A DNA stretch of 64,000 bases from Gentiana macrophylla (GCA_026214975.1 CM047806.1:82383599-82447598); one strand, 5' to 3'. Positions 44,953-57,183 are shown, counted from the stretch's first letter. Numbers and translations are program-made. Notes: generated by a model not told the origin, from the letters alone.

Positions 44953-47172
44953 TGTAACACCCCGGTTTCCAATCCCGTCGGCCGCCGGTGTTGGTCACCG
45001 TAATGTCACTTCACGACACACAGTCGCGGCAGTAATATCCAACATCCCACAACAGAAGGAACATAAACATCCACCATTCATTATTAAAGAGGTTAAAGTA
45101 ATTACAATCTCTTAAAAGAAATATGAAAACGTCACGGAAGATCCAAAATTTCAAGGTTAAAAAAAAGATCCAAATAAAATGCAAGCGTGTGACTGTGGCT
45201 ACGTGGCTCTCAAATCCCCGCAACCTCCCAGCAACAAGCTATCACCCAAACCGGAATACCTGCTAAGAATCTGCTCCCCATAAATGGGTCATAGCAGGAT
45301 CAACCAAAAGTAGAAACGTCAACTAAAAGTCGAGTAAGGATAAATCTAGTATATGGAAAAAACGAAAGTTAACTAACAAGTTGAATTAAGACTTTCAAAC
45401 CATACGTCAAGACCAACATCATGAAAAATGCCACCAATCCAAAAAGGATACAACCAAACTATAAATGATTCAACCCATACATAGAAGATCTGAGAACACC
45501 ACACTCCATCCTACATGCTAAAGGTCCCGAATATGCACATCCTCAAAAGGGTAAACCCCTAAATAGGAGGATCTAAAGGTCCGCCAATGGTACCATCATT
45601 AAAATGGACCATCACGTCTTTGGGGTGCAAGGGAAACCTTTCGGGTTCCTGGCCGGGTACTACCCTATCGGCCCGACCACACCACCATGCGCAACTCCCC
45701 GAACATGTAAGGTCATTGAAGTCGTAAGGAAACCTTCCCGGGTTTACGGCTTTGGGAGCTACCCTATCCGGCCCAACCACTAAGGGTTTACGTACTTCAA
45801 TGCCCAACACCAAGTCCCACAATGATATCAAAATCCTTGACTCATCAAAACCCAACTTACAACACATGTTCATAAGATTTATCAATAGCTAGCAAAGAAA
45901 AAAGGACACTTAAACTGGACGCCCGTCTGAAAGGTTGGACGCCCGTTTGGAGGTGTGGACGCCCGTCCAAAACTCTACTGGACGCCCGTCCAAAAACTCA
46001 GACGCTCGTCCACCCAAAAACTGTTACATCCTGAATCAAATTTAACAACTCGGATGCCCGTCCAGATAATCCAGACGCCCGTCCAGATAAAACTGTTACA
46101 TCCTAAATCGATTTTAGCACCTCAGACGTTCGTCCAGGTACCCCAGACGCCCGTCTGAGATGTGCCCCAAAGCAGACGCCCGTCCACGAAGTTAGGACGC
46201 TCGTCCACTCTGGGTTTCAACAAGAACCTAGCGATTTCAACATGGTTTTCCCTTCGACTCTTCATAAAAAAAAATCGGCAAATAGCAGCAATTTATCACA
46301 GAAAGCCTCATATAGCAGCACCATAACATTTATAACTTGTAACCCAACCCAAACACATTTTACGGACATTTAATACTCCAAAGCATGACCAACCATGTAA
46401 ACGCTTTTGACAAAAGATTTACAGCAATTTGTGTTCTGCTTCCAAGCACAACCACAAAGGCCTATACATTCTAAAAACACAACAAACAGCCCCAACTTGT
46501 ACTTAAAATCTCGATCAACAATGCTACACAACCCAAACAACTTACACCACCTATACATTACTAAAAGTCCCATCTTTCAGAACCAAACGAAAGCGTAACT
46601 TAGAAATATCCTTACCGAATTGCTGCGTTTTGAAAGCCCTTGCTAAGTTAGAAACGTTCCTCAACAAAGCTCGAATCTATATCTATAGATAGAAGGAAAG
46701 ATGCTAAAATTACAAAACAATTCCAATGAATAAAAGGAAAAGCGAAACGACATCATCCCCCCCAACACGCATGTATGGATCGGCCATGGCCTTTGGCGCC
46801 GATCGTCATGCTCGAATTGTAGGAAACAAGAAGGCGACCCTTCTCGGCGACAACGGCGACAACAACAATCCTTAACACGAAGGAGAGATTTCTCTCCTTC
46901 TCTTCACAAGAAATCGGCAAGGGGTTTGATTTGGGGTTTCACGTTGTTTTGGGGAAATAAGGAAGGAAAAGGAAATAAAAATCCTTTTTAATTGCCAAGG
47001 TAGGGATTTTGGAGAATTCTTTTCTTTTCTTTTAATTAAGAAAATTAAAGGATTATAAAATTCCTTTTTAATTATTAATTAATCCTTCCATTTAATTACT
47101 AATCAAATATCTCCCAAAATGACCGAATCCTTTACCGATTAATTAGAAAGTCAAAAATTTCGGGATGTTACA
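44953..47172 (-). repeat. Chromovirus-like 3' LTR, 2220 bp
   Basis: It is closely similar to 51818-54061 throughout with small indels. It includes a doubled module ending ATCCGGCCCRACCAC (about 45690 and 45775) and the GGACGCCCGTCC array at 45917-46210. The last 450 bp are AT-rich (TTTAATTATTAATTAATCC). Confidence 0.92.
45917..46210. repeat. Array of 11 GGACGCCCGTCC motifs in the left LTR
   Basis: Near-palindromic dodecamers (GGACGCCCGTCC and one- or two-base variants such as AGACGCTCGTCC) recur every 15-40 bp, separated by A-rich spacers including ACTGTTACATCCTRAATC twice. The matching array in the right LTR has 12. Confidence 0.9.
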
Positions 47173-47310
47173 TCCTCCCCTCCTTAAGGCAAAACTTCGT
47201 CCTCGAAGTTCGGGTTCGTACCGGGCGTTATTCCACCCCCCCTTAAAACACCCTTCGCCCCCGAATATAAGCAAAAGGGTTTTAAGTACAAGGCTTGAAG
47301 TTGGCATACC

Positions 47311-47688
47311 TTAAGGGAACAAATGCGGGTACTTCTGTCGCATAGCATCCTCCGCTTCCCATGTCGCCTCCTCGGTGGCATGGTTAGACCATAAAACCTT
47401 GACTATGCGAACTACACGTCCCCTTGTTTTTCGTACCTTGGTATCTAATATCTGTACCGGTACCTCCTCGTAAGTCAAGGATTGATCTAGTTCAACAACC
47501 TCCGGTTCGATCACGTGAGAAGGATCACTCACGTACTTGCGCAATTGAGATACATGAAACACATTATGCACCTTTTCCAACGCCGGTGGCAAAGCTAGTC
47601 GATATGCCACTTCACCTATGCGGTCCAAGATCTCATATGGCCCCACGTACTTGGGACTCAACTTCCCTTTCTTGTCAAAACGCATCAC
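47311..47688 (-). pseudogene. Integrase C-terminus with chromodomain-like tail
   Basis: The frame reads KGKLSPKYVGPYEILDRIGE, ALEKVHNVFHVSQLRKYV, then YEEVPVQILDTKVRKTRGR and VLWSNHATEEATWEAEDAMR. The last part, with W-x-N/H and EEATWE, is the tail that ends plant chromovirus polyproteins (Tekay type). It stops about 130 bp before the polypurine tract. Confidence 0.88.
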
Positions 47689-48753
47689 TCATCTGGTTGG
47701 TGATACTCGTAGCAATACCTTATCGCCCACGGCGAACTCAATATCTCGGCGATGTAAGTCTGCATAACTCTTCTGCCTATCCTGGGCAGCCTTCATCTTT
47801 TCTCGGATTATCTGCACCTGCTTAATCGTATCTTTGATCATCTGCGGTCCCAAAATCGCTGCCTCGGACGAATCGTCCCAACAAACCGGACTCTTGCACT
47901 TCCTACCATAAAGTGCCTCAAAAGGTGCCATCTTAATACTGGCATGGTAGCTGTTGTTGTATGAAAACTCAATAAGATCGAGCTTTTCCTCCCAAGAGCC
48001 TTTGAATTCTAATACACATGCCCTCAGCATGTCTTCCAAAGTTTGTATGGTCCTCTCCGTCGACCATCGATAGCGAGGTGGAAAGGCTGTACTCATTCGC
48101 GACTCCGTCCCCAAGGTGTCTCAGTAGCTCTGCCAAAACCGAGATATGAATCTCACATCTCTATCGACACAATCTTCTTTGGGTATACCATGTAGTCTCA
48201 CAATATTTCTCCGGTATGCCATAGCCAATTCTGTCTTACTCCAAGTGTCTTTCATCGGAATGAAATGTGCCGTTTTTGTCAGTCTATCCACAACGACCCA
48301 AATCATATTATTCCCTTTAGGACTCCTCGGTAGTCCGCATACAAAATCCATGGAGATAGAATCCCACTTCCAAAGCGGCACATCCGGTAATTTGCAAAGA
48401 TACCCTCGTGGCCGTCGATGTTCAATCTTGACCTTCGACAAGTCAAGCACTTTGACACAAATTCTCGCTGCTTCGCATTTCATATTGGGCCACCAAAAGG
48501 TTTTCTTGAGATCTTTGTACAGTTTGTCTCCTCCTGGAAGAACAGAATAAGGCGTACTATGAGCTTCACTCAAGATCCACCTCTTGAGTTCTTCGTCGGC
48601 TGGTACACACCACCGACCCTTAAACCGGATACTACCATCCTCATGTAACGTAAAATCAGCTGCACCATCTGTACCAATCTTGGCCTTCTTTGCCTCGATT
48701 ACCTTGTCACCCACTTGTCTCACCCGGATCTTAGCGTATAATTCGGGTTGCAA
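47689..48753 (-). pseudogene. Chromovirus-like integrase, zinc finger lost
   Basis: 48753-48121 has KLYKDLKKTFWWPNMK and WDSISMDFVCGLPRS with the catalytic Asp; the His of the usual HPGG is Leu (SVLPGG), and the CxxC pair is gone. 48114-47689 continues with TERTIQTLEDMLRACVLEFK (catalytic Glu), ALYGRKCKSPVCWDD and DKVLLRVSP. A shift at about 48120 parts the two. Confidence 0.88.
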
Positions 48754-48780
48754 GACGAAGTCGCTTTTATCTCCGCCTTT

Positions 48781-49420
48781 CTAGATGACACAAATATCCA
48801 TACGGTCCAACTCTTCTCGCAATCTGATCCGAGCTACTTCCTCGCACAAGGAATGAATCGATTTCTGACTCAAAGCGTCCGCCACTACATTGGCCTTCCC
48901 TTCGTGGTATTGGATTTCCATGTCATAACCTTTAATTAACTCCAACCAACGCCTCTGACGCATATTGAGCTCCTTCTGTGTAAATATGTACTTCAGACTC
49001 TTGTGATCTGAGAATACCTTGAATGTTATCCCATACAGGTAGTGTCGCCATATCTTCAATGCGAAGACCACAACTGCCAACTCTAAGTCGTGCGTCGGGT
49101 AGTTACTCTCATACGGCTTAAGCTGCCTTGATGCATACGCGATCACTCGCCTCCATTGCATCAGCACACAACCCAACCCATTCTTCGATGCATCAGTATA
49201 AACCTCGATGTCCTCATTCCCGTCTGGTAATGCTAGCACCGGAGCTGTAGTCAACCGTTCCTTAAGTAGTTGGAATGCCCTCTCGCAATTGTCATCCCAC
49301 TTAAACCGTTTCTCTTTCTGCATCAATGCAGTCATCGGCCTCACAATCTTGGAAAAGTCTTTTACAAATCTTCGGTAATATCCAGCCAAACCCAAGAAGC
49401 TTGAATTTACGCAACATTCT
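48781..49420 (-). pseudogene. Chromovirus-like RNase H region
   Basis: 49395-48781 reads [36 protein letters not shown] (catalytic Asp in YTDAS), [20 protein letters not shown] (Glu in LEL) and [20 protein letters not shown] (Asp in SDH). All expected acidic residues are present. Upstream it is offset in frame from RT. Confidence 0.88.
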
Positions 49421-49459
49421 TAGGTGTTGGCCATCTCGCCATCGCCTCTATCTTGCTCG

Positions 49460-51710
49460 GGTCAAGCGGATACACCGTCTTTCGAGACAACATGCCTCAA
49501 GAATGCCACTCGTTCCAACCAGAATTCACATTTAGACAGTTTCGCATACAGTTGTTTTTCCCGTAAAATCTGCAGTACGAGACTCAGGTGTTCGGCATGT
49601 TCTTCCTTAGTCTTAGAGTAGACCAGGATGTCGTCAATAAAGACTACTACAAACCGGTCTAAGTAGGTCTCGAATACCCGGTTCATCAAATCCATGAAAA
49701 GCTAGCCGTGCGTTGGTCAATCCGAAAGGCATGACCGTGAATTCATAATGTCCGTGCACGGTATGAAATGCGGTCTTTGGGATATCCGCATCTGCTACCC
49801 TGAGCTGGTGATTCCCTGATCGCAAATCTGTTAGGTGTAGTGCCCGAAAGACAATTTGTGTAATTGTTTTTAAAAATGGATGATGATTTTATCTCACCTT
49901 ATTACTTGCTTTGTGCTTGTAAGTAATAATACATCACGCAAACCCTAAGTATATCAAGTATGTAATCGCTTAACTCGGTGCATGGCATGCACGTGAGGAT
50001 TGAGTTAGTGGTGATATACTTAAAGCTGTTAGTCCGTGGTGAACTTAATCGAGTTTAGGGTCTCTTGATTAAAACACCAATAATGCTTGAGAACACCTTA
50101 GGGTGTGATAGTCTTATCGAGCTGTCGGTAGAGGGTACTACGTGGGGCATTTATATATGATGGCATTCATATAGATTTGGACCGATTTAATCGAATTTCT
50201 CGGTATAATTCCGTAATCGAGGAATCTTATTAAATCATTAGATGATCATATATGGATCAACCTTAATCTGAGGTGATCACGAGTCTTTGCTTGTCCCGGG
50301 GTAGTGTTTGATGTGTTAGTTACGGTTCACTTAAATATGTGTTCCAAGCCACTTCTCATTGGCACTATCTCCGGATGAGTGAGTAGTTACGATTTTCACG
50401 GACATGGAATCCATTCCTTTCTGGGAAGTAGAGAGACAGATCCCTTATTTGTTAGCCCTAAGAAAGTGATCGATCCGGGAGTTCACATTTGACTAATTAG
50501 CTACTAGTCGGATATGTGTGCTAATTGATCATCGAGGGGTTAATGGTAAATAAGGATAAGATATTCGAGTCGGGTTCACGGAGACTTCCCACTCAGAATG
50601 GACAGTCTATGGAGGGTTAATCCGTATGTAGTGATTATATCAATGGACACTTATTCGCTCTATGGGTTGAGTATAAGTATACATCTATAATCGGTAGAGT
50701 TCAGTTTCGGGTTTATGGTGGCGTAATCCCGGAATTAATAATTAATGTACTTTCTGTTCGATGAATAATTAATTATTGGAGCTACTGGTTATAGGTCCAT
50801 GGTCCCCGATGTGGCTTCTGTAATTCGGACTAGTAATCTTGTTACTTGGGCCTCAGTGATAATTAATTGGCTGGGCTAATTAATTGATATGCATGTATAT
50901 TATTTAGTTGGGCTAAATAATATAATACACATAAAAGACATTTTATGTGGGCTTTTTGACCCTAAAGGTGGCGCCAATATCATCATTTAATTAGAGAGAA
51001 ATTAGTTTTCTTGGATAATTATTTGACATGTGATTTATCTTTTATTTGTTAAATGATAATTCATGGAATATTAGATAATAATATGATTTATCCTAATTTG
51101 TTTGGGATAATCATTTTATTTATCTTTTATTTGGAAAAGGATTAATGTGATAATTATCACTTAATTATTTAATCCTTGGAGGACATTGATTACTCTCCTA
51201 TATAAAGAGAGTTCTCCCAAGTCTAATGGAGAGGTACTATTCACGTCACTATTCACCGAGAGAAATTGGCGAAAAATTTCGGCCTCTATTCTTAGGGTTC
51301 GAGTTGGAAAAATCTTGGGATTTTTTAGTTTGCATATCAAGGAGGCTCGTGTATCAAGAAGGGTGTCCACCAACCGCCGTTTGGAGAACACATCGGAAGA
51401 TCAAGGCTTCTCTTCCCTATATTGGTAACATGATCTTAACCCCCTTGTAGTAGTTTAAGTCCTTTAATTATGTGTTTTGATATATAAATCGTGATCCATC
51501 CACGCGGCGTAGATCTAATTCGTTTAGATCTAAGAAACACGCATCCTTCAAAATCAATCTTGAGAAAATACCGCTTCGTAGTTGATCGAACAAGTCATCG
51601 ATCCTCGGTAACGGATACTTGTTCTTCACTGTGACGTTGTTCAGTTCCCGGTAATCAATACACAGCCGCATTTCCACATACATCAGAACTTACCACACCT
51701 TCCCTACATA
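49460..51710 (-). pseudogene. Chromovirus-like reverse transcriptase, split by a solo LTR
   Basis: The minus strand from about 51690 reads [20 protein letters not shown] and [16 protein letters not shown], is cut at 51550, and resumes at 49828 with [11 protein letters not shown], then [15 protein letters not shown] and [14 protein letters not shown] (catalytic FIDD). Removing 49829-51550 and one AAATC copy joins both halves at the expected place. The fingers region before [10 protein letters not shown] is deleted. Confidence 0.85.
49829..51550 (+). mobile_element. Solo LTR, probably Ty1/copia, 1722 bp
   Basis: It begins TGTTAGGTGTAGTGCCCG and ends ACACGCATCCTTCA, with a perfect 5-bp target duplication AAATC (49824-49828, 51551-51555). 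It lies in the RT gene of the chromovirus-like element. A TATATAAAGAGAG box at about 51200 on the plus strand suggests the LTR promoter faces right. The length, the GTGCCCGAAAG start and the lack of coding recall Angela-type copia LTRs; that assignment is by memory and not certain. Confidence 0.85.
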
Positions 51711-51817
51711 GAACTCAATACCTACCCCACACAACCTCACTGTGCTTATTTTAGTGAATTTATTCTTAAGGTTCATTTTAGGTGGTGGTCACGAGTCGAA
51801 CGTCTACGATACCACTT

Positions 51818-54061
51818 TGTAACACCCGGTTTCCAATCCGTCGCCGCGCGGTGTTGGTCACCGTAATGTCACTTCATGACACACAGTCGCGGCAGTAATA
51901 TCCAACATCCCACAACAGAAGGAACATAAACATCCACCATTCATTATTAAAGAGGTTAAAGTAATTACAATCTCTTAAAAGAAATATGAAAACGTGCGGA
52001 AGATCCAAAATTTCAAGGTTAAAAAAAAGATCCAAATAAAATGCAAGCGTGTGACTGTGGCTACGTGGCTCTCAAATCCCCGCAACCTCCCAGCAACAAG
52101 CTATCACCCAAACCGGAATACCTGCTAAGAATCTGCTCCCCATAAATGGGTCATAGCAGGATCAACCAAAAGTAGAAACATCAACTAAAAGTCGAGTAAG
52201 GATAAATCTAGTATATGGAAAAAACGAAAGTTAACTAACAAGTTGAATTAAGACTTTCAAACCATACGTCAAGACCAACATCATGAAAAATGCCACCAAT
52301 CCAAAAAGGATACAACCAAACTATAAATGATTCAACCCATACATAGAAGATACAGAACACCACACTCCATCTGTACACTAAAGGTCCCGAATGTGCACAT
52401 CCTCAAAAGGGTAAACCCAAAGAGGAGGATCCTAAAGGTGCGCCAATGGTACCATCGTTAAAATGGACCATCACGTCTTTGGGTGCAGGAAACCTTCCCG
52501 GGTTCCCGGCCGGGTACTACCCTATCCGGCCCGACCACACCACCATGCAACTCCCCAAACACGTAAGGTCATTGAAGTCGTAGTGAAACCTCCCGGGTTT
52601 ACGGCTTTGGGAGCTACCCTATCCGGCCCAACCACTAAGGGTCTACGTGCTTCAATGCCCAACACCAAGTCCCACAATGATATCAAAATCCTTGACTCAT
52701 CAAAACCCAACTTACAACACATGTTCATAAGATTTATCAATAGCTAGCAAAGAAAAAAGGACACTTAAACTGGACGCCCGTCTGAAAGGTTGGACGCCCG
52801 TTTGGAGGTGTGGATTCCCGTCCAAAACTCTACTGGACGCCCGTCCAAAAACTCAGACGCTCGTCCACCCAAAAACTGTTACATCCTGAATCAAATTTAA
52901 CAACTCGGACGCCCGTCAGATAATCCAGACGCCCGTCCAGATAAAACTGTTACATCCTGAATCGATTTTAGCACCTCAGACGTTCGTCTAGGTACCCCAG
53001 ACGCCCGTCTGAGATGTGCCCCAAAGCAGACGCCCGTCCACAAAGTTAGGACGCCCGTCCACAAAGTTAGGACGCTCGTCCACCCTGGGTTTCAACAAGA
53101 ACCCTACCGATTTCAACATGGTTTTCCCTTCGACTCTTCATCAAAAAAAATCGGCAAATAGCAGCAATTTATCACAGAAAGCCTCATATAGAAGCACCAT
53201 AACATTTATAACTTGTAACCCAACCCAAACACATTTTACGGACAATTAATACTCCAAAGCATGACCAACCACGTAAACGCTTTTGACAAAAGATTTACAG
53301 CAATTTGTTTTCTGCTTCCAAGCACAAACACAAAGGCCTATACATTCTAAAAACACAGCAAACAGCCCCAACTTGTACTTAAAATCCTGATCAACAATGC
53401 TACACAACCCAAACAACTTACACCACCCTATACATTACTAAAAGTCCCATCTTTCGAACCAAACAAAAACGTAACTTAGAAATATCCTTACCGGAATTGC
53501 TGCGTTTTGAAAGCCCTTGCTAAGTTAGAAACGTTCTCAACGAAGCTCGAATCTATATTTATAGATAGAAGGAAAGATGCTAAAATTACAACACAATTCC
53601 AATGAATAAAAGGCAAACCGAACGACATCATCCCCCACACGCATGTATGGATCGGCCATGGCCTTTGGCGGAGCCGATCGTCATGCTCGAATCTATAGGA
53701 AACAAGAAGGCGACCCTTACCGACGACAACGACGACGGCAACAATCCTTAACACGAAGGAGAGATTTCTCTCCTTCTCTTCACAAGAATCGGCGGCAAGG
53801 GGGGGGGGGGGGGTTTGATTTGGGGTTTCATGTTGTTTTTGGGGAAATAAGGATGGAAAAAGGAAATAAAAATCCTTTTTAATTGCCAAGGTAGGGATTT
53901 TGGAGAATTCTTTTCTTTTCTTTTAATTAAGAAAATTAAAGGATTATAAAATTCCTTTTTAATTATTAATTAATCCTTCCATTTAATTACTAATCAAATA
54001 TCTCCCAAAATGACCGAATCCTTTACCGATTAAGAGAAATCAAAAATTTCGGGATGTTACA
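51818..54061 (-). repeat. Chromovirus-like 5' LTR, 2244 bp
   Basis: It matches the left LTR. It differs by one extra GGACGCCCGTCC unit (52772-53083), by an expanded G run at about 53800 and by scattered changes, so the insertion is fairly young. Confidence 0.92.
52772..53083. repeat. Array of 12 GGACGCCCGTCC motifs in the right LTR
   Basis: It has the same order as in the left LTR, with one added unit: CACAAAGTTAGGACG occurs twice near 53040-53075. Confidence 0.9.
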
Positions 54062-54070
54062 ATTCTGCTA

Positions 54071-54721
54071 TGACTTTGCGGAATTCGAGGCGTCTTAGCC
54101 CATGATTGTGGTTGCGCGGTGCGCTCAATAAAAATGATTAAGAAAAAGTCGTGTTTATGATTATGAGCTGAGTCGTATAAGGCTGCCTACGTACCCTTAA
54201 CTTGTAAGGGATCAAGCCCAATTTACCTAGTTCTTCGAAAATGAGAGCCCCTTTTGTCAAGGGTGTGATGCTGCTATTTATAGGACCATGAGTTGGTTGG
54301 CACCAAGCTATCGTCAGGCTATTCGATGAGCTGGAAAATTTGGAAGCTGCCGAACTGAGGTCGGTCTTAGAGTACCGAGCTAAAGAGCTGGCGAGCTGAG
54401 AGCTTTGAGGCCTGAGAGCGTCGTTTATAAACTTTGTTGCCTAGTTGTGTTGGCCTTGTTCGTTGAAGGAGGGGCGAGCAAGTCGGTCCCCCAGTGCTTT
54501 GTATCGAGCTAGCTGCTTGTTGCTTCATTCCTGTTGACTTGGCTCATCACAGGAGTCGTGATAGTGCGAAGCGGGCTTGACCGTGCTTGGCCTGGTCCGG
54601 CTTATTAAGGGGCGGACTGGCTGGGCCAAGGGGCCTATCCGTTACTGGGCTTACGTATGGGCTAGGTTTGGATCCATAGGCTCTTTCCGGAACTAAGGAC
54701 TCGGACCGATTCGACACATCA
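54071..54721 (-). mobile_element. Family X 3' LTR, about 650 bp
   Basis: It begins TGACTTTGCGG and ends TTCGACACATCA. It carries GGCTGCCTACGTACCC at about 54181, as in the solo X LTR at 31901. The next bases, on the minus strand, give the purine tract AGAGTAGGGGGCCAT directly before the LTR start, so this is the 3' LTR of an element that runs to the right on the minus strand. Confidence 0.6.
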
Positions 54722-55406
54722 ATGGCCCCCTACTCTTTGAGCTTTCAAATGTGTAAATGAAATTCATGGTGTAAAGTTGTAATGAATTGATACACCATTT
54801 GCTGAGGTGACTGTTGCAGAGCGATCTGATGAGATAACATAAGGCTTACTTAGCGTAGTCTGCCGGTGCCATGCTTAGGTAGTGACCGGTTTTAAGTGCG
54901 TCATGCTTGAGAGCGTAAGGCCGCAATTTTGAGAAGATTCGCTCGGAAGAGAGCTTTAAATACGGTGACTCGCTCGAGGGCTTATCAGACTGACTTCTAG
55001 CGTTAAGCTTCTCGGCGAGCAAGGCCAGATTAGACTGACTTCTCGCGTTGAGTTTCTCGGCTAGTAGGGCCAGATTAGACTGACTTCTCGCGTTGTCAAG
55101 CGGACGGGCTTACGATGCCACACTATTAAGCAGACTCAATGTACTTTTTAGTTGACATATGTTTTCTGAGTTGGACATGCAGAGCTCAAATTGTCTGTCC
55201 TGCAGACTTTATTGAGTCCGACCTGTGGAACAGGAGCCGATCTCCAAGGATGATCAATGTGGAACTAACTGACGGTGTCTTCAAGGCCATATAATACGCA
55301 AGATTGCTTTTCTTACTTGAGTGTTGTACTTTGATAGTCTTTCTTACTTGAAGGGAAACTGGATTGGCCATGACGTTTTCCCTGGGCTGGCAAGTTTACT
55401 GGAGAT

Positions 55407-55682
55407 TTGAAGAAGATTGCCGACTTGAGGCAAGGTCGGCTTAACCATGTCTACACTTTGGGGGTGGATAGGGCAAATGGTCAAATTTCTGACTTTGTCA
55501 GGGACAATCTCCCCCGCAAGGATTTTTATAAGTTGGGCATGAGTGCGGTTTATGACAACCGTCTGAAGGACTTCCCGGAGGGAGTGGACATTGTGTCCGA
55601 GTACTCTTGCCGTGTTGCGGCTGCTCTTACCTTGTTTCTTGCTTCTTCAGAGACACCACAGAGTCCAACCCCCGGTTTTTAG
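55407..55682 (+). CDS. Unrecognised 91-residue open frame within family X
   Basis: I do not recognise it. It reads on the plus strand, opposite to the inferred direction of element X. The sequence has GVDRANGQISDFVRDNLPRK and DFPEGVDIVSEYSCRVAAAL, hydrophilic and helix-like, without Cys/His clusters or membrane spans. It is less repetitive than its surroundings. It could be the C-terminal end of a transposon-borne protein caught in X; it may not be expressed. Confidence 0.3.
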   Translation: MKKIADLRQGRLNHVYTLGVDRANGQISDFVRDNLPRKDFYKLGMSAVYDNRLKDFPEGVDIVSEYSCRVAAALTLFLASSETPQSPTPGF

Positions 55683-57183
55683 ATCACTAGGCTTGTGGAC
55701 TTGTAGTTTTTTGTTTTGAAATGAAATTTTATTTCAAATGAAATTGTAATATGTACAATTTTATAATAGAAAGAAAAATTCATTAAGTTCTCAGCCTTAA
55801 CTTTAACCCGAGCACTTCTTTACTGAGTTCGACCTGCGAGGCTTAGGCCGAATCTGTCTTGTAGATTTGATTTTTAAGCTGGTTCCGCACTACGGAGCTC
55901 GGATGCCAGTCCTGCTGACTTGGAATTTTACTCTTGATGAGTTTTCTTAAAACGAACTTTCAGTCTCTTGAGTGCTTTTCATTTTATAACTGGGACGTCT
56001 TGCCCCTCAGTATGCCATGCACTAACTTATAGTTTTTGGATGGCATACTTGGTTGTTTGTTTGTCTAATCTCGAGTCTGACCTGCAAACTTAATTAATTG
56101 AGTCTGTCATGCAGACTTTATTAGTTTGGTCTTTGCTGATCTTGTTGAGTCCGTCTTGTGGAGCTCAGGTGTCAGCCATAGCGATTTGAGTAGAGTCCAC
56201 CTTACGGAACTCGGCTTGGTTGGCCTGCAGACAATTTAGCGGACATGTTTGTTTGGTCCAATGCGGGAGCGCGGATGTCATATTATACCGAACTGAGTCA
56301 GAAGTTTTGCTGACTTCGCATATTAAATTTCTGCGAGTTGGGTCGGATCTGTCAGACCTCACGTGTTTTTTGATGAGCCTGACTTGGTGGAGCTTAGATA
56401 TCATATTTTAATGGAGTCAGAAGTATTTCTGACTATTTCAATGAGTTTGAGATTTTGCAAACTCGATATATGCGTGTCTGTCCTGCAGAACTTAATGACA
56501 AAATCCATAATGGAACGAGTCAATATTGTATTAAAATAGCGTTAAGGATAACCTGATGGGACGATGTCCTTATCGTGGGCTGGACCACTTGGTGCACCAG
56601 AGGTGCTATTGACCGTACCGATGTGACGATGGCATTTAGAGTTGTGGCATTCATGGTAGCCAACTGCTCCGCATATTGTTGGGCGAGCTGGGCCAGTTTG
56701 TACTGACTTCCCGTGTTTATGTTTAGAACGAGCAGGGCCAGATTGGACTGACTTCTTGTTTAAATGATGGCGAGCAATGCCGGATCAGACCGACTTCTTG
56801 CATTAAAGTTTTTAGACGAGCATGGCCAGGTTAGACTGATTTCTCGTTTAAATGATGGCTAGCAGGGCCGGATCGGACCGACTTCTCGCTTTAAGTGTTT
56901 AGGACGAGCAGGGCCAGATTGGCCTGACTTCTCGTACTTTGTCGAGCAAGCTGGGCCAAATTTAATTGACTTCCCGCATTGATTTTTTGACGAATAGGGC
57001 CAGAATTGTCTGACTTCCCGGACTTGGTTGAGCGAGCTGGGCTAGTTTATACCTACTTCCCGCATATTGTTGAACGCGTGTTGTCCTGCAAACTCAATAA
57101 AGACCATACGTAATGGAAAACAAAATGATATTAAATTAATGTACCGTTGTCTGTGGGTGTCGTTCTTAGATAGCGAGCAGATT

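Larger units (their letters stand above)
44953..54061 (-). mobile_element. Chromovirus-like Ty3/gypsy element, 9.1 kb, internally deleted
   Basis: LTRs are 44953-47172 (3') and 51818-54061 (5'), starting TGTAACACCC and ending GGGATGTTACA. Target duplication ATTCT is perfect (44948-44952, 54062-54066). On the minus strand, a degenerate Met-tRNA site (TGGTATCGTAGAC) abuts the 5' LTR at about 51815 and the polypurine tract AAGGAGGGGAGGA abuts the 3' LTR (47173-47190). RT starts only about 120 bp after the primer site, so gag, protease and the first part of RT are missing, while both packaging ends remain. The order RT, RNase H, integrase, chromodomain-like tail and the long LTRs fit the Tekay/Del branch. 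A solo LTR (49829-51550) sits in RT. Confidence 0.93.

Noticed and set aside
53643..53889. Open frames on both strands near the right LTR end
   Set aside because: They lie in the U3/R part of the LTR, are not intact in the other LTR, and have no domain.
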